NCBI GenBank assembly: GCA_002411175.1
Contig: DHRN01000073.1
Location: 43,611 to 66,180 of the forward strand
Reading direction: 5' to 3'
From: Anaerolineaceae bacterium UBA5311
Lineage (GTDB): Bacteria; Chloroflexota; Anaerolineae; Anaerolineales; Anaerolineaceae
DNA length: 22,570 nucleotides
Below the pieces are notes generated by a model. It ran no database searches, was not told where the DNA came from, and saw only the letters and a program-made list of their open reading frames with translations. Each line of letters begins with the position of its first letter. Position 1 is the stretch's first letter. The translations under genes were made by a program, and so were the position numbers. Of the stretch, positions 6,877 through 15,809 are shown piece by piece.

Positions 6877-8352
6877 TTGGTGAGCAAAAATTCAACAGCG
6901 ATTTCAAAGATAAACTCCAGACTTACTGAATTACTATTTAGTAAACGCTGGGTATGGGTCTGGGTTTGTATCGGAATTCTCTTAATTTGGAAATGCGTAA
7001 TTTTCTATTATTTACCGTACGCCAATCAGGACGGACCTCATTCACTCGGTCAAACCTTCTCGCTTTTGAGAGGTAATTTATTCTCAGCCCCATTGGGAAA
7101 TAGTCACATAGACCCGTATTTGTATCCATATTTTTATGCGATTGTGTCTGCGCCAGCTTTTTTACTTCTTCCCTTTGGAGCATACAATATATTTGTTTGG
7201 AATCTTATCCTTGCCCTTGCCGGATGCGCTTTAGTCTTATCACTGGTTGATCGGCAAAATCACTTATCATTATCCGTGGCTTTTGTTCTCATCCTTGGGT
7301 TTTTATGCAATATGTATACATATGGATTGAGGAATGAATTGCCGACCACCGTTGTAATGTTGGTATTACTCAAGATAATATTATGGAACCCAACACCGAG
7401 GTTGAATTTTTTCAGATTAGTAATAATTGGAGTTGTCACAGCTATAATAGGCTTAATGCATCCGGTCGCAGGTGTTATCACTGTCGGTTTATTACTAATG
7501 ATGCTGCACGACTATAAAGCCTCGCTCATAGACATTTTGACAATAGGAGCCACAACATTTCTTGCCTTGTTACTCCTTTATTTGCCTGTAGTTTTGATAG
7601 ATTTTGACAAATGGCGGTATACATTTTTTGTAATAGGTATGGAGCAAGATGAGCATTCCTTTTCCTGGTCATCGTGCATTAAATATGTAAAATATGCGCC
7701 AATAGTTTTTGTACCTCCTCTAATTGCGATAGTGGAAAAGTGGCGGAGGTCTGGATTGAAATCATCCTGGTGGATCAAAGAAACAATTTATTGGGTCTTG
7801 ATGATTGGATTACTGAGCCTTTTTGGAAGATCATATTACTTTCCCTACTTGATTGTTTTTATAGCCTGGCGATTGCTTCGTCTCCCAAATTTTACTATCC
7901 CAGCGTTGGCATTATTGGTTGTATTAATCGTTAGCCCAATACTTACGCACTACCTACCGACATTTCAGCTTATTGAGAATCCGAAGTATTCTCAAACTCT
8001 TCACCATATCATCTCCGAAGTCGAAAAATATAGAGACAAAGCCGATACCGACCTTGTTTATGTTAATGCTCGAGTTGTCATGCCGATCATGGATAGACCA
8101 AAAGCCAGGATTTTCTTCAGGTTTTACAGAACTGTGGCTCAAAAGGGTATGGATTTTTCCGGAGACGACATTTTTCTCTATATTAACCCCGACGATTATA
8201 AGCTGATCATTAGGAACCTTGATGTGCCTGAAGAAAATTTAATTGTTACTGAATTGATCTCACCAACACCAGGTCTATTACGCCCCGGCACTTTCTTTAG
8301 AGAAAGAGATGCTCCACTGGGACTTTGGAAAATTGAGCTGCTTGAACCATAA
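6877..8352 (+). CDS. Multi-pass GT-C-type glycosyltransferase (PMT/ArnT-like), specificity unknown
   Basis: About 490 aa. The start is TTG 6877 or the next codon GTG 6880; AGGGG at 6871-6875 favours the GTG slightly. There are about ten membrane segments, beginning at residues 25-45. After the first is an outer loop with YANQDGPHS, in the place where GT-C enzymes carry their acidic catalytic motif, and then HIDPYLYPYFYA, similar to the PMT_2 pattern. A soluble C-terminal tail of about 110 aa follows. GT-C enzymes use polyprenyl-phosphate sugars on the outer face. Its DNA is visibly AT-richer than its neighbours (for example 22 G/C in 7561-7620, against 36 in 8641-8700), and it sits between two wzt copies, so horizontal acquisition is likely. 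It could be an uncharacterised membrane protein with GT-C-like topology. Confidence 0.6.
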   Translation: MVSKNSTAISKINSRLTELLFSKRWVWVWVCIGILLIWKCVIFYYLPYANQDGPHSLGQTFSLLRGNLFSAPLGNSHIDPYLYPYFYAIVSAPAFLLLPFGAYNIFVWNLILALAGCALVLSLVDRQNHLSLSVAFVLILGFLCNMYTYGLRNELPTTVVMLVLLKIILWNPTPRLNFFRLVIIGVVTAIIGLMHPVAGVITVGLLLMMLHDYKASLIDILTIGATTFLALLLLYLPVVLIDFDKWRYTFFVIGMEQDEHSFSWSSCIKYVKYAPIVFVPPLIAIVEKWRRSGLKSSWWIKETIYWVLMIGLLSLFGRSYYFPYLIVFIAWRLLRLPNFTIPALALLVVLIVSPILTHYLPTFQLIENPKYSQTLHHIISEVEKYRDKADTDLVYVNARVVMPIMDRPKARIFFRFYRTVAQKGMDFSGDDIFLYINPDDYKLIIRNLDVPEENLIVTELISPTPGLLRPGTFFRERDAPLGLWKIELLEP

Positions 8353-8406
8353 CCACAATTCTTTTGTGACTTGTTGGAATTATTTGAAGGACATTAGTTT
8401 AGTAGA

Positions 8407-8595
8407 ATGTCAAAACCTGTAATCTCTGTTGAAAACTTAACCAAACAATACGACCTTGGGGTGATTGGTACGGGCACAATCAGCCGCGACCTCAACCGCT
8501 GGTGGGCGCGTGTGCGCAAACAACCCGACCCTTACACCCGCATCGGGCAGCGCGATGCCTTCGAGCGCATCGGCGAAACCATCCTCGCGCTGGAT
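8407..8595 (+). repeat. Direct repeat, copy 2: 5' end of intact wzt
   Basis: The partner of 6561-6749, in the same orientation, with its start 1846 nt further on. Together the two copies bracket the GT-C gene. Confidence 0.95.
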
Positions 8596-9705
8596 GATGT
8601 CTCCTTCCAGGTGCAGCAAGGCGAGGCGCTCGGTATCATCGGGCGCAATGGCGCCGGCAAGAGCACACTGCTCAAAATTCTCTCACGAGTAACCGCTCCG
8701 ACCAGTGGGGTGGTGAAGGTGAAGGGACGCATCGGCAGCCTGCTGGAAGTTGGCACCGGCTTTCACCCCGAGCTGACCGGCAGGGAAAACGTTTACCTTA
8801 ATGGTGCCATCCTGGGAATGCGCAAAGAGGAAGTTAGCCGCAAGTTTGACGAGATCGTCGAGTTTGCCGGGGTGGAAAAATTCATCGACACGCCGGTCAA
8901 GCGCTATTCCAGCGGCATGTATGTGCGCCTGGCATTCGCCGTAGCTGCCCACCTGGACCCCGAAATCCTGATTGTGGATGAGGTTCTGGCAGTGGGCGAT
9001 GCTGAGTTTCAAAAGAAGTGTTTGGGAAAAATGGGCGATGTCGCCGGAGAGGGGAGGACGGTTCTGTTCGTCAGCCATAATATGGGGGCGATCCAAAATC
9101 TCTGTGAAACCTCCGTGTTGCTTTCTGATGGAAAAATAATCCACACCGGTAAATCAGAGGATGTGATTCAAAACTACCTATCTACATCAAATCAAAAAGT
9201 CCCGATTAACTTTTTAATGGAAGTTGACAGACGAGGGTCGGGTGGTTTTAGGTTTACCAAAACCTGGGTGGAAAACGAAGGCGGTGAAAAAGGCGGAGCT
9301 GTAAAATCGGGTAAACCCTTTACAATCATTGTTGAATATGAAATTGAGGATTCGTTTAAGATTAAAGATCCATACATCTCGTTTGCCCTGCGGGATTCGA
9401 CTGGAGGTTATATCAGCGATTTATGGAACCAGGGGGCTGGTTATCATTGGCAAGAACTTCCCAGCAAAGGCAGGATTACTTGCAAGATACCCAGATGCAA
9501 TCTAAATGAAGGCACGTATTTCTATAATGTTTTTTGTGGATCCAAGGTAAATACCTTGGACCATGTTGTGGACGCCGGAAAAATCACCGTTGAATTTGGA
9601 GATTTTTTTGGAACGAATCAGCTGCCAACACCAAGATTTGGCAAGCTGCTGATAGACCAGGAATGGGAATGTTTTGATAAGAAAGAGATCGAGGATCATG
9701 CTTAG
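8407..9705 (+). CDS. wzt: ABC transporter ATPase for polysaccharide export with C-terminal cargo-binding domain
   Basis: 432 aa. The ATPase domain spans about 1-255: Walker A GRNGAGKST (79-87), signature YSSGM (167-171), Walker B ILIVDE (187-192), H-loop His224 in FVSHNM. Residues 270-432 form a beta-rich Wzt C-terminal domain of the kind that recognises the finished O-antigen. It powers Wzm and selects cargo. The first 63 codons are duplicated at 6561. Base composition changes within the gene: GC-rich to about 9100, AT-richer from about 9120 through the cargo domain and into the next genes. This suggests that a conserved ATPase half was joined by recombination to a cargo half matching the downstream glycosyltransferases. 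The upstream frame closes at a stop at 8395, supporting the start at 8407. Confidence 0.93.
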   Translation: MSKPVISVENLTKQYDLGVIGTGTISRDLNRWWARVRKQPDPYTRIGQRDAFERIGETILALDDVSFQVQQGEALGIIGRNGAGKSTLLKILSRVTAPTSGVVKVKGRIGSLLEVGTGFHPELTGRENVYLNGAILGMRKEEVSRKFDEIVEFAGVEKFIDTPVKRYSSGMYVRLAFAVAAHLDPEILIVDEVLAVGDAEFQKKCLGKMGDVAGEGRTVLFVSHNMGAIQNLCETSVLLSDGKIIHTGKSEDVIQNYLSTSNQKVPINFLMEVDRRGSGGFRFTKTWVENEGGEKGGAVKSGKPFTIIVEYEIEDSFKIKDPYISFALRDSTGGYISDLWNQGAGYHWQELPSKGRITCKIPRCNLNEGTYFYNVFCGSKVNTLDHVVDAGKITVEFGDFFGTNQLPTPRFGKLLIDQEWECFDKKEIEDHA

Positions 9706-10624
9706 TTCTCCGGTTGTTTACATTATGTTCAACAGGCTGGAGTGTGTGAAGAAAACCTTTCCTATTATACGTACAGTGCAGCCAAAGCAATTGTTTGTTA
9801 TTTCTGACGGGCCACGCGACTCGCTACCAGAGGATCGGTCCAATGTCCAGGCTTGCCGGACGTATATTGATGAGGCTATTGATTGGAAATGTGAAGTGTT
9901 TCGAATATACCGAGAGGAAAATCTCGGTTGTGGAAAATCTATCGCCAATGGATTGGACAGTGTTTTTTCGATAGTGGAGCAGGCAATTATCTTGGAAGAC
10001 GATATTAAGCCAGATCCGACATTTTTCAATTTTTGCCAGGTGTTGCTGGAATACTACAAAGATTATGAACAGGTATACTGCATTACTGGGCGAAACCCTC
10101 ATAATATTTGGAAACCTGAAGAAAAACCTTACTTTTTTACCCATAACCTTTCACAATTGGGATGGGCTACATGGAGAAGGGCATGGCAGGAATTCCAATT
10201 TTCTATTCGGGATTGGGGAACATTGAAGAATAGGCGTTCAACATTTACTACGTATAAATCATTGAACGATGGATTAATCTCTTATTTTCTTTTTAATGGT
10301 TTGTTTTTTAATCCGAGAGAAGATGCGTGGGGTTATCAATGGCTGTACACTTGCCTAAAAAATGACGGATTGTGTATCATGCCATCTAAGAATTTAACCG
10401 CACATATTGGTGCCGGTCAGGATGCTACTCATACGAAGAATTGGGAAGAATATGTTGAAGTTTTTTCCGTTGACACAAACCTCCCTTTTTATAGGAATCC
10501 ACTGCCTGATCGGGAATTTCAAAAGCTGGGATATCGAAAGCTTGCCACCTCTGAGAAGAGGAAAATGCTTTGGAAATTGATGAAGAATGAAATAAAGTTT
10601 TTATTCAAAATGAATAAATTTTAA
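9698..10624 (+). CDS. GT-A fold glycosyltransferase (GT2-like)
   Basis: 308 aa from ATG 9698, which overlaps the wzt stop by 8 nt (ATGCTTAG) and has GAGGA just upstream. The opening SPVVYIMFNRLECVKKTFPII, then LFVISDGPR, NLGCGKSIANGLD and AIILEDDIKPDP, is characteristic of a GT2-like nucleotide-sugar transferase group often annotated as HlpA-like. The EDD segment is the likely metal and nucleotide-sugar site. The WEDAWGYQW-like stretch (reading REDAWGYQW) in the second half matches the acceptor-side region of that group. Cytoplasmic, probably adds one sugar of the repeat. Donor and linkage cannot be assigned. AT-rich like its neighbours. Confidence 0.75.
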   Translation: MLSSPVVYIMFNRLECVKKTFPIIRTVQPKQLFVISDGPRDSLPEDRSNVQACRTYIDEAIDWKCEVFRIYREENLGCGKSIANGLDSVFSIVEQAIILEDDIKPDPTFFNFCQVLLEYYKDYEQVYCITGRNPHNIWKPEEKPYFFTHNLSQLGWATWRRAWQEFQFSIRDWGTLKNRRSTFTTYKSLNDGLISYFLFNGLFFNPREDAWGYQWLYTCLKNDGLCIMPSKNLTAHIGAGQDATHTKNWEEYVEVFSVDTNLPFYRNPLPDREFQKLGYRKLATSEKRKMLWKLMKNEIKFLFKMNKF

Positions 10625-10637
10625 GGATAAAGCAATT

Positions 10638-11459
10638 TTGCCTAACCACTTTTTAGTTTCGGTTATTACTCCTTGCTTCAATCAAGGATCCTATCTACCT
10701 GAATGTCTGGAATCTCTGATAGGTCAGTCTTATCAAAACTGGGAATGTATCGTCATGGATGATGGCTCAAAGGATGATTCGTTACAAATTGCTCAACAAT
10801 ATGCGAGTAAGGATGCTCGTATCCAATGGGCTAGTCAATCCAATCAAGGACCTAGTGCAGCAAGAAACCATGCCATCGCTCTGACCAAAGGTGAATTCAT
10901 CATGCCCTTGGACGCAGATGATTACATTTCCCCCACGTTTCTAGAAAACGCAGTCGGGATTTTGCGTAATTCCCCCCAGATCAAGTTGGTTTATCCCCGC
11001 TGCTGGATGTTTGGTAGTAAGGTAGGTGAAATGGAACTTAGAGATTACTCCTATATTGATTTGATGCACGGTAACATTATCACCATAACATCATTGTATA
11101 GACGATCTGATTTTCAAAAGACAAGTGGTTACGATGAAAAAATGCGCGTAGGCTGGGAGGACTGGGAGTTTTATCTATCCTTGCTTTCACCTCAGGATCA
11201 GGTTCAGAAAATTGATGACTTTTTGTACTACCGGCAAAAACCCGGTTCGCGAGAACAATCAATTGAGGCTGAACAAGCGATAGAGCTGCGTCGTTATATA
11301 TTCTTGAAACATAAAGAAATCTACAATCAATACTTTGAGGACCCGATCAACCTGACCTATCAGGTTAAGATGCTTGAACGCGAGGTGCGACACCTGCGCA
11401 ACCGGGATCTGCTCACTCGTATCAAGAGACATCTACAGAGGATTTTCAGCAAACCATAA
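10638..11459 (+). CDS. Family 2 glycosyltransferase
   Basis: 273 aa. The only plausible start is TTG 10638, with AAGGATAA about 8 nt upstream and no earlier ATG in frame after the preceding stop. GT-A domain: VSVITPCFNQGSYL at the N-terminus, MDDGS (40-44), GPSAARNHAI (71-80) and the DXD-type DADD (92-95). WEDWEFYL later provides the usual catalytic-base region. The basic C-terminal tail (LKHKEI ... HLQRIFSKP) could contact the membrane. It probably transfers a sugar to the lipid-linked intermediate. The stop abuts the next ATG with no gap. Confidence 0.87.
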   Translation: MPNHFLVSVITPCFNQGSYLPECLESLIGQSYQNWECIVMDDGSKDDSLQIAQQYASKDARIQWASQSNQGPSAARNHAIALTKGEFIMPLDADDYISPTFLENAVGILRNSPQIKLVYPRCWMFGSKVGEMELRDYSYIDLMHGNIITITSLYRRSDFQKTSGYDEKMRVGWEDWEFYLSLLSPQDQVQKIDDFLYYRQKPGSREQSIEAEQAIELRRYIFLKHKEIYNQYFEDPINLTYQVKMLEREVRHLRNRDLLTRIKRHLQRIFSKP

Positions 11460-12419
11460 ATGATTACATTCACAATCTGTTCCAATAACTATCTGCCCTA
11501 TGCCAGGGTCTTGTGTAAAAGCATAAAGCAATTTCATCCGGGATGGAAATTCGTACTGGGGTTGGTGGATAAACCGGGTCAAACTGAATGGTATCAGGGC
11601 TGGGGTTTTGACACAGTTATTCCAGTTGAAGATATCGAGGTGCCAAACTTTTCCCGGATGGTTTCTGCTTACAATTTAGTGGAGCTGAACACTGCAGTCA
11701 AGCCATATTTTTTCAGTCACCTTTTTGAGACTTATCCTGATGATATACAGATCCTTTACTTTGATCCGGACATTCAGGTGTTTTCGGAACTGGAAGAATT
11801 GGCGGAAGAATTCGAAAAAAAGTCCATCCTGCTGGTTCCACATTTCAGCACGGCTCATACAGGGCAATCTGGTATTATCACACCCGAAAGGCGTATTCTA
11901 CAGCGAGGTCTGTACAACCTGGGCTTCCTGGGTTTGAAATGGTCACAGGAGACCTCTTTTTTGTTGGAATGGTGGCAAGATAAGCTCCAGTGTGAATGTC
12001 TCAATCTGCCTGAAAAGGGATTGTTTGTGGACCAGAAGTGGATGGATTTGGCACCAGTTTACTTTGAGAATGTCAAAATTCTGAAAGACCAAGGCTACGA
12101 TGTAGCTTATTGGAATTTGTACGAACGAAGTCTGCATCGTCGCGGGGACGGAATTTTTGCAGGTGAGAGTCTGCTACGGTTTTACCACTTCAGCGCTTAT
12201 GATAAGAGCTCTTCGACTTACGTTGGAAACCTGGCTGAAAAGTTCGAATCGGAAACTGCACAAGTGATCCGTGATATTTACCCCGAATACCATAGGCTAT
12301 TGAAACAAAACGGTTTGGATGAATTCAAATCAGTGGAATGTGCTTACCGACCCAAAGAAGGCGGCAGGAAGCTTTTGCGGACGATTAAAAGTAGACTGAA
12401 GGATTGGCTTGCTTCCTGA
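11460..12419 (+). CDS. Putative nucleotide-diphospho-sugar glycosyltransferase (GT8-like)
   Basis: 319 aa, ATG immediately after the previous stop. The N-terminal MITFTICSNNYLPYARVLCKSI followed by FVLGLVD, and then LYFDPDIQVFSEL with a DxD-like DPD, follow the pattern of GT8-type and related GT-A enzymes, where this strand binds metal and nucleotide sugar. YNLGFLGL, FVDQKWMDLAP and VAYWNLYER resemble the acceptor-side motifs of that fold. It is likely a retaining-type transferase, but the family assignment rests on motif resemblance. The sugar is unknown. Confidence 0.65.
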   Translation: MITFTICSNNYLPYARVLCKSIKQFHPGWKFVLGLVDKPGQTEWYQGWGFDTVIPVEDIEVPNFSRMVSAYNLVELNTAVKPYFFSHLFETYPDDIQILYFDPDIQVFSELEELAEEFEKKSILLVPHFSTAHTGQSGIITPERRILQRGLYNLGFLGLKWSQETSFLLEWWQDKLQCECLNLPEKGLFVDQKWMDLAPVYFENVKILKDQGYDVAYWNLYERSLHRRGDGIFAGESLLRFYHFSAYDKSSSTYVGNLAEKFESETAQVIRDIYPEYHRLLKQNGLDEFKSVECAYRPKEGGRKLLRTIKSRLKDWLAS

Positions 12420-12420
12420 T

Positions 12421-13467
12421 ATGAAGGGTGGTTTATTGATAGTTTCCAAAAAGTGGAGTCAGGGTAGAGGGAAATACACATCGGTTGAACGCTTTTGCGA
12501 ACTGCTAGATTCTGAATTTCCTACTAATCACGGTCAGCGTATCTCTGTACCGCCGTTCATCGCACGTTTTTTCAAGAACCGTACAAATTCGGTTAGATCG
12601 GAAAAATTTTCGGCACCTTACACCTCGTATAGTTTTGAATTGGAGATTTGGGGGCTGCTGAGGGCTTTGAAAAAGAAACCAGAGTGGGTGTTTTTCCCTT
12701 ATGCCGATTATGATTTTTATTATTGGAGGTACTTCAAAAGGTTACTCAAGATCAAATTGGTGTTGTGGTCGTTTTTCTCGGAAAAAGAATTGCAGGAAAG
12801 ATTTGAAGACCTCACTCATTTTGAAAAAGCTGATTTGGTGCTCGTCGCTGGCAAGTCACAGTTGAAATGGTTTGTCCAAAATGCTCCGAATGCTAATGCA
12901 GTTTTCTTTCCGATTGGTGTAGATACTGAGTTTTTCGTCCCTGGTAAGAAATATAACCCAACAAGGATCGTGCATGTGGGAAGTAATCGTCGGGATTTTA
13001 AAACACTAATCGCTGCAATGGACATTTTATGCAAAGCTATCCCTAATTTGGAGTTGGTTTTGGTTGGAGCCAGCAGCAGGTATGGAGAAATTCCTGAGCG
13101 TGATTATCTGACCCGCTGCGGAGAGCTTGGTGATGAGGAATACCGTACAATACTTCAAACATCAAATTTTGGCATTCTCTCACTTGAAGATGGCGGCAGC
13201 AGCAATAGTTTGTTAGAATATTTTGCTTGTGGTCTGCCGGCTGTTGTCACATCGCTTGGAAATATCTGTGACTATTTTGATAGTTCCTGTTGTCTCAACT
13301 ATTCAGTTGGAGATTTTGAGGCATTGGCAAGACAGTGCATCATACTGTTAGAAGATAACGCCCTTCGAAACGAGTATTCTATAAATGCAGTAAAACAGGC
13401 TCGAAAATTTGATTGGCTGACACTTCGTCAGCGGTTCTTTCAGTTATTGGTTTCACAGGAATCTTAG
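12421..13467 (+). CDS. Family 4-like glycosyltransferase with altered EX7E motif
   Basis: 348 aa from ATG 12421. A TTG at 12409 (adding 4 residues) has AAGGA 5 nt upstream and is an equally good start; either way the gene is coupled to the preceding stop. GT-B fold: an N-terminal half with few motifs, then VGVDTEFF, IVHVGSNRRDFKTLI, LELVLVGAS and a C-terminal donor site. Where the family has EGxPxxxLE, this protein reads GGSSNSLLE preceded by Asp, so the first Glu is replaced. FACGLPAVVT follows as expected. It is probably active as a nucleotide-sugar transferase, but the substitution leaves catalysis less certain. Confidence 0.8.
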   Translation: MKGGLLIVSKKWSQGRGKYTSVERFCELLDSEFPTNHGQRISVPPFIARFFKNRTNSVRSEKFSAPYTSYSFELEIWGLLRALKKKPEWVFFPYADYDFYYWRYFKRLLKIKLVLWSFFSEKELQERFEDLTHFEKADLVLVAGKSQLKWFVQNAPNANAVFFPIGVDTEFFVPGKKYNPTRIVHVGSNRRDFKTLIAAMDILCKAIPNLELVLVGASSRYGEIPERDYLTRCGELGDEEYRTILQTSNFGILSLEDGGSSNSLLEYFACGLPAVVTSLGNICDYFDSSCCLNYSVGDFEALARQCIILLEDNALRNEYSINAVKQARKFDWLTLRQRFFQLLVSQES

Positions 13468-13480
13468 TTTTATCCACATA

Positions 13481-14752
13481 ATGATTAACCGGTTTGATAT
13501 TGCTCACTTCCTTCGTTATGGTTATATCTATGATAAAACTCTGGGCGGTCAAGCCCGAACACAGTTGCCTAAGACTGGCGATATGTCAAAGCAAATAGGT
13601 GAGAAGCCCCTTTATTTGGCTGATGAAATCAAACAATTGCTCATTCAAACTGTGAGCAGCAGCCTGGACAATCAACATTCCCCTGCCTTATTTCTCTCCG
13701 GTGGGATTGATTCACCGTTGATCGCGGCGGTTGCACAGTCGCTTTCTTCCAAGCCCTTGAAGGCGTTTACATTTTCCACGCAAGATGAACCAACAGATGA
13801 AGCATGTCAGGCTTCCAGGTACGCCGATGAGATCGGACTGGAACATCATATCGTCACTTCTGACCCCAACGATCTGCCTGAGATTATCCTTGAACTGATG
13901 CCGCATTGTGATGAACCGCCGGGATTCTATTCAATTATCCCGACTTATCTGGTTTGCAAGCAGGCAAAAAATCACGCTGATGTGATCCTGACGGGTGATG
14001 GGGCGGATGAACTTTTTTGGGGTTATGCCAGCCGGATGTCACGGGTGATTCGCCTTGCCCCACTTTTTCGCCTTCCCAAATGGCAGCGAAAAATACGTTG
14101 GTGGCTGCTAAGGCGACCTTTTGAATGGAACGCGCGCTATTTCGACACAGTTGGAGAATGGTACCGCTCGGGGCACGAACATAATTATGAAAGCTGGTTG
14201 AAAGAAATTTTCCCGACCATCCCATCCATAGTGGAAGAACTAAGGCATTACGAATATGCCGGCACCGATCAGGACGAAACCGCTTACTGGACGCGCTGGA
14301 ATGAATTTTACGGGCACATGCAGGCAAGCCTGACAAAAACGCGCATGGCTTCCGCGGGGGCAGGAATCAGCGTGGAAGCACCCTTCCTGGATCAAAGAAT
14401 GATCGAATTTGCTTCAGGTTTGGATTGGCACACTTGTCTGGATATTGAAAGTGAGATTGGAAAAAAACCACTGCGGGAGCTTTTGGGTAAGTATGTTGCC
14501 ATCCCTTCGGAAGGAAAATTAGGTTTTAACGTTCCCATGGGCAGTTGGCTGCGGGGTCCCTTGCGTGGGATGTTTGAAGAAACTGTGTTGAACAGAGACG
14601 CATTGATGGGGCTTGAGATCAACCGCGGGATGATGCGAAAACACTTTGATGATCATTTAAGCAGTAGGCTGGATCGCTCCTGGGGGTTGTGGATATTTCT
14701 GAGCCTCGCGATTTGGGAAGATGTACACAAGGGTTCGTTAAATGAAACTTAA
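13481..14752 (+). CDS. Stand-alone asparagine-synthetase-like PP-loop domain without glutaminase
   Basis: 423 aa, ATG 13481. The ATP-pyrophosphatase domain is complete: SGGIDS (73-78), GDGADELFWGY (172-182), then VEAPFLDQRMIEF and KLGFNVPMGSWLRGP. The first ~30 residues (INRFDIAHFLRYGYI) align by eye with the linker after the glutaminase domain of the 16761 gene (INQQALLHYLRLSHF), so the protein is an AsnB cut exactly at its domain boundary. Intact AsnB adenylates a carboxylate and uses glutamine-derived ammonia to make an amide. Without the N-terminal domain it must use free ammonia, another amine, or a partner. In glycan loci, AsnB-like enzymes amidate uronic-acid sugars. It overlaps the exostosin-like gene by 11 nt. 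Confidence 0.85.
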   Translation: MINRFDIAHFLRYGYIYDKTLGGQARTQLPKTGDMSKQIGEKPLYLADEIKQLLIQTVSSSLDNQHSPALFLSGGIDSPLIAAVAQSLSSKPLKAFTFSTQDEPTDEACQASRYADEIGLEHHIVTSDPNDLPEIILELMPHCDEPPGFYSIIPTYLVCKQAKNHADVILTGDGADELFWGYASRMSRVIRLAPLFRLPKWQRKIRWWLLRRPFEWNARYFDTVGEWYRSGHEHNYESWLKEIFPTIPSIVEELRHYEYAGTDQDETAYWTRWNEFYGHMQASLTKTRMASAGAGISVEAPFLDQRMIEFASGLDWHTCLDIESEIGKKPLRELLGKYVAIPSEGKLGFNVPMGSWLRGPLRGMFEETVLNRDALMGLEINRGMMRKHFDDHLSSRLDRSWGLWIFLSLAIWEDVHKGSLNET

Positions 14753-15809
14753 ATTCTATTCCAACAAAGGCAATTATTTAACAGAACAACGTTACCATCT
14801 GAACACGCCTGCGAAGGCGTTCTGGAACGAGCGCAGCCAGCAAGAGCGGCGCGAAGTGTATGGCAATTGGGTGGACCTGTTTGAGTACGAAGCGGAAATC
14901 AATAAGACCGATATGTGCCTGCTGACTTTTCAATGGTCTTATTATGTTCAACATGATCGCGTCCCTGAAGCCGAAGAGGAGGTCAGGGCGGCAAGAAAAG
15001 CGGGCAAGCCGATGGTGGTCTTCAGCGGCGGCGATTACCCGGCGCGAATGCCTTTCGAGGGTGTGATCTTGTTTGAATCGGCGGGTTACTTTTCCGACCT
15101 GGGTTACCGCTATCATTCTGCCATCCCAACGTTTCTGAGTGATTACTTGGAGGAATATTGCGGCGGGCAGCTGCAGCTGCGCGAAAAACAAGCTCAGCCA
15201 GTAGTCGGGTTTTGCGGTCAGGCGAGCACATCAATATCGCAGGATGCCTGGCGTTCGCTAAGACGACTCCAAAGAGACCTTCAATATAGGCTCGGTTTCT
15301 CTAAATTGGAACCGCCTCCCTTCGAGACCACATCCTTCAGGAAGCGGGTATTAAGAGCTTTTGAAAAACCGGGCATCCAGACAAATTATATCCCCCGCAA
15401 GCAATACCAGGCAGGCAAGGCGGGCGGGATGAGCGCGCAAAGCCAGGAGAAACTGGACTTTGTCAACAACGTATTAAATTCAGATTACACGCTGTGCATG
15501 CGAGGTGGAGGGAATTATTCGGTGCGTTTTTACGAGACGTTGAATCTTGGGCGCATTCCGGTGTTTATTGACACCGACTGCCTGCTGCCCTTCCAGGATG
15601 AGATCGACTACAAGGCGATTTTCCCTTGGATTGATATGAAAGACCTGCCCCATGCAGCAGATATGCTGATGGAATTTCACTCGAAGCTTTCAAATGAAGA
15701 CTTCAGAGCTCTGCAGTTAACTTGCAGGTCTTTATGGCTCGAACACATGACCGTGGATGGTTTTTATCGGGACTTTGCCTCCAGGCTCAAGAGAATGAGA
15801 GAATTGTAG
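14742..15809 (+). CDS. Exostosin-like (GT47-type) glycosyltransferase
   Basis: 355 aa. The ATG overlaps the upstream stop by 11 nt. The C-terminal region SDYTLCMRGGGNYSVRFYE (RGGG from residue 254), then LGRIPVFIDTD, is the exostosin/GT47 donor-site pattern. The middle half (VVGFCGQAS, and the conserved FRKRVL and YIPRKQY) fits bacterial exostosin-like proteins found in polysaccharide clusters. The N-terminal third (LLTFQWSYYVQHDRVPEAEEE, VVFSGGDYPA) is the acceptor-side Rossmann half of the GT-B fold. In animals the family builds heparan; bacterial members transfer varied sugars. Soluble, with no membrane segment. The stop shares a base with the next GTG start. Confidence 0.8.
   Translation: MKLKFYSNKGNYLTEQRYHLNTPAKAFWNERSQQERREVYGNWVDLFEYEAEINKTDMCLLTFQWSYYVQHDRVPEAEEEVRAARKAGKPMVVFSGGDYPARMPFEGVILFESAGYFSDLGYRYHSAIPTFLSDYLEEYCGGQLQLREKQAQPVVGFCGQASTSISQDAWRSLRRLQRDLQYRLGFSKLEPPPFETTSFRKRVLRAFEKPGIQTNYIPRKQYQAGKAGGMSAQSQEKLDFVNNVLNSDYTLCMRGGGNYSVRFYETLNLGRIPVFIDTDCLLPFQDEIDYKAIFPWIDMKDLPHAADMLMEFHSKLSNEDFRALQLTCRSLWLEHMTVDGFYRDFASRLKRMREL

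Noticed and set aside
8354..8368. Short inverted repeat CACAA / TTGTG after the GT-C gene as a terminator
   Set aside because: A stem of only five mostly A-T pairs and no U-tract after it; too weak to call.
6759..8406. Insertion sequence carrying the GT-C gene
   Set aside because: No transposase, no terminal inverted repeats and no short target-site duplication. The only repeat is the wzt 5' end, which fits homologous recombination better.
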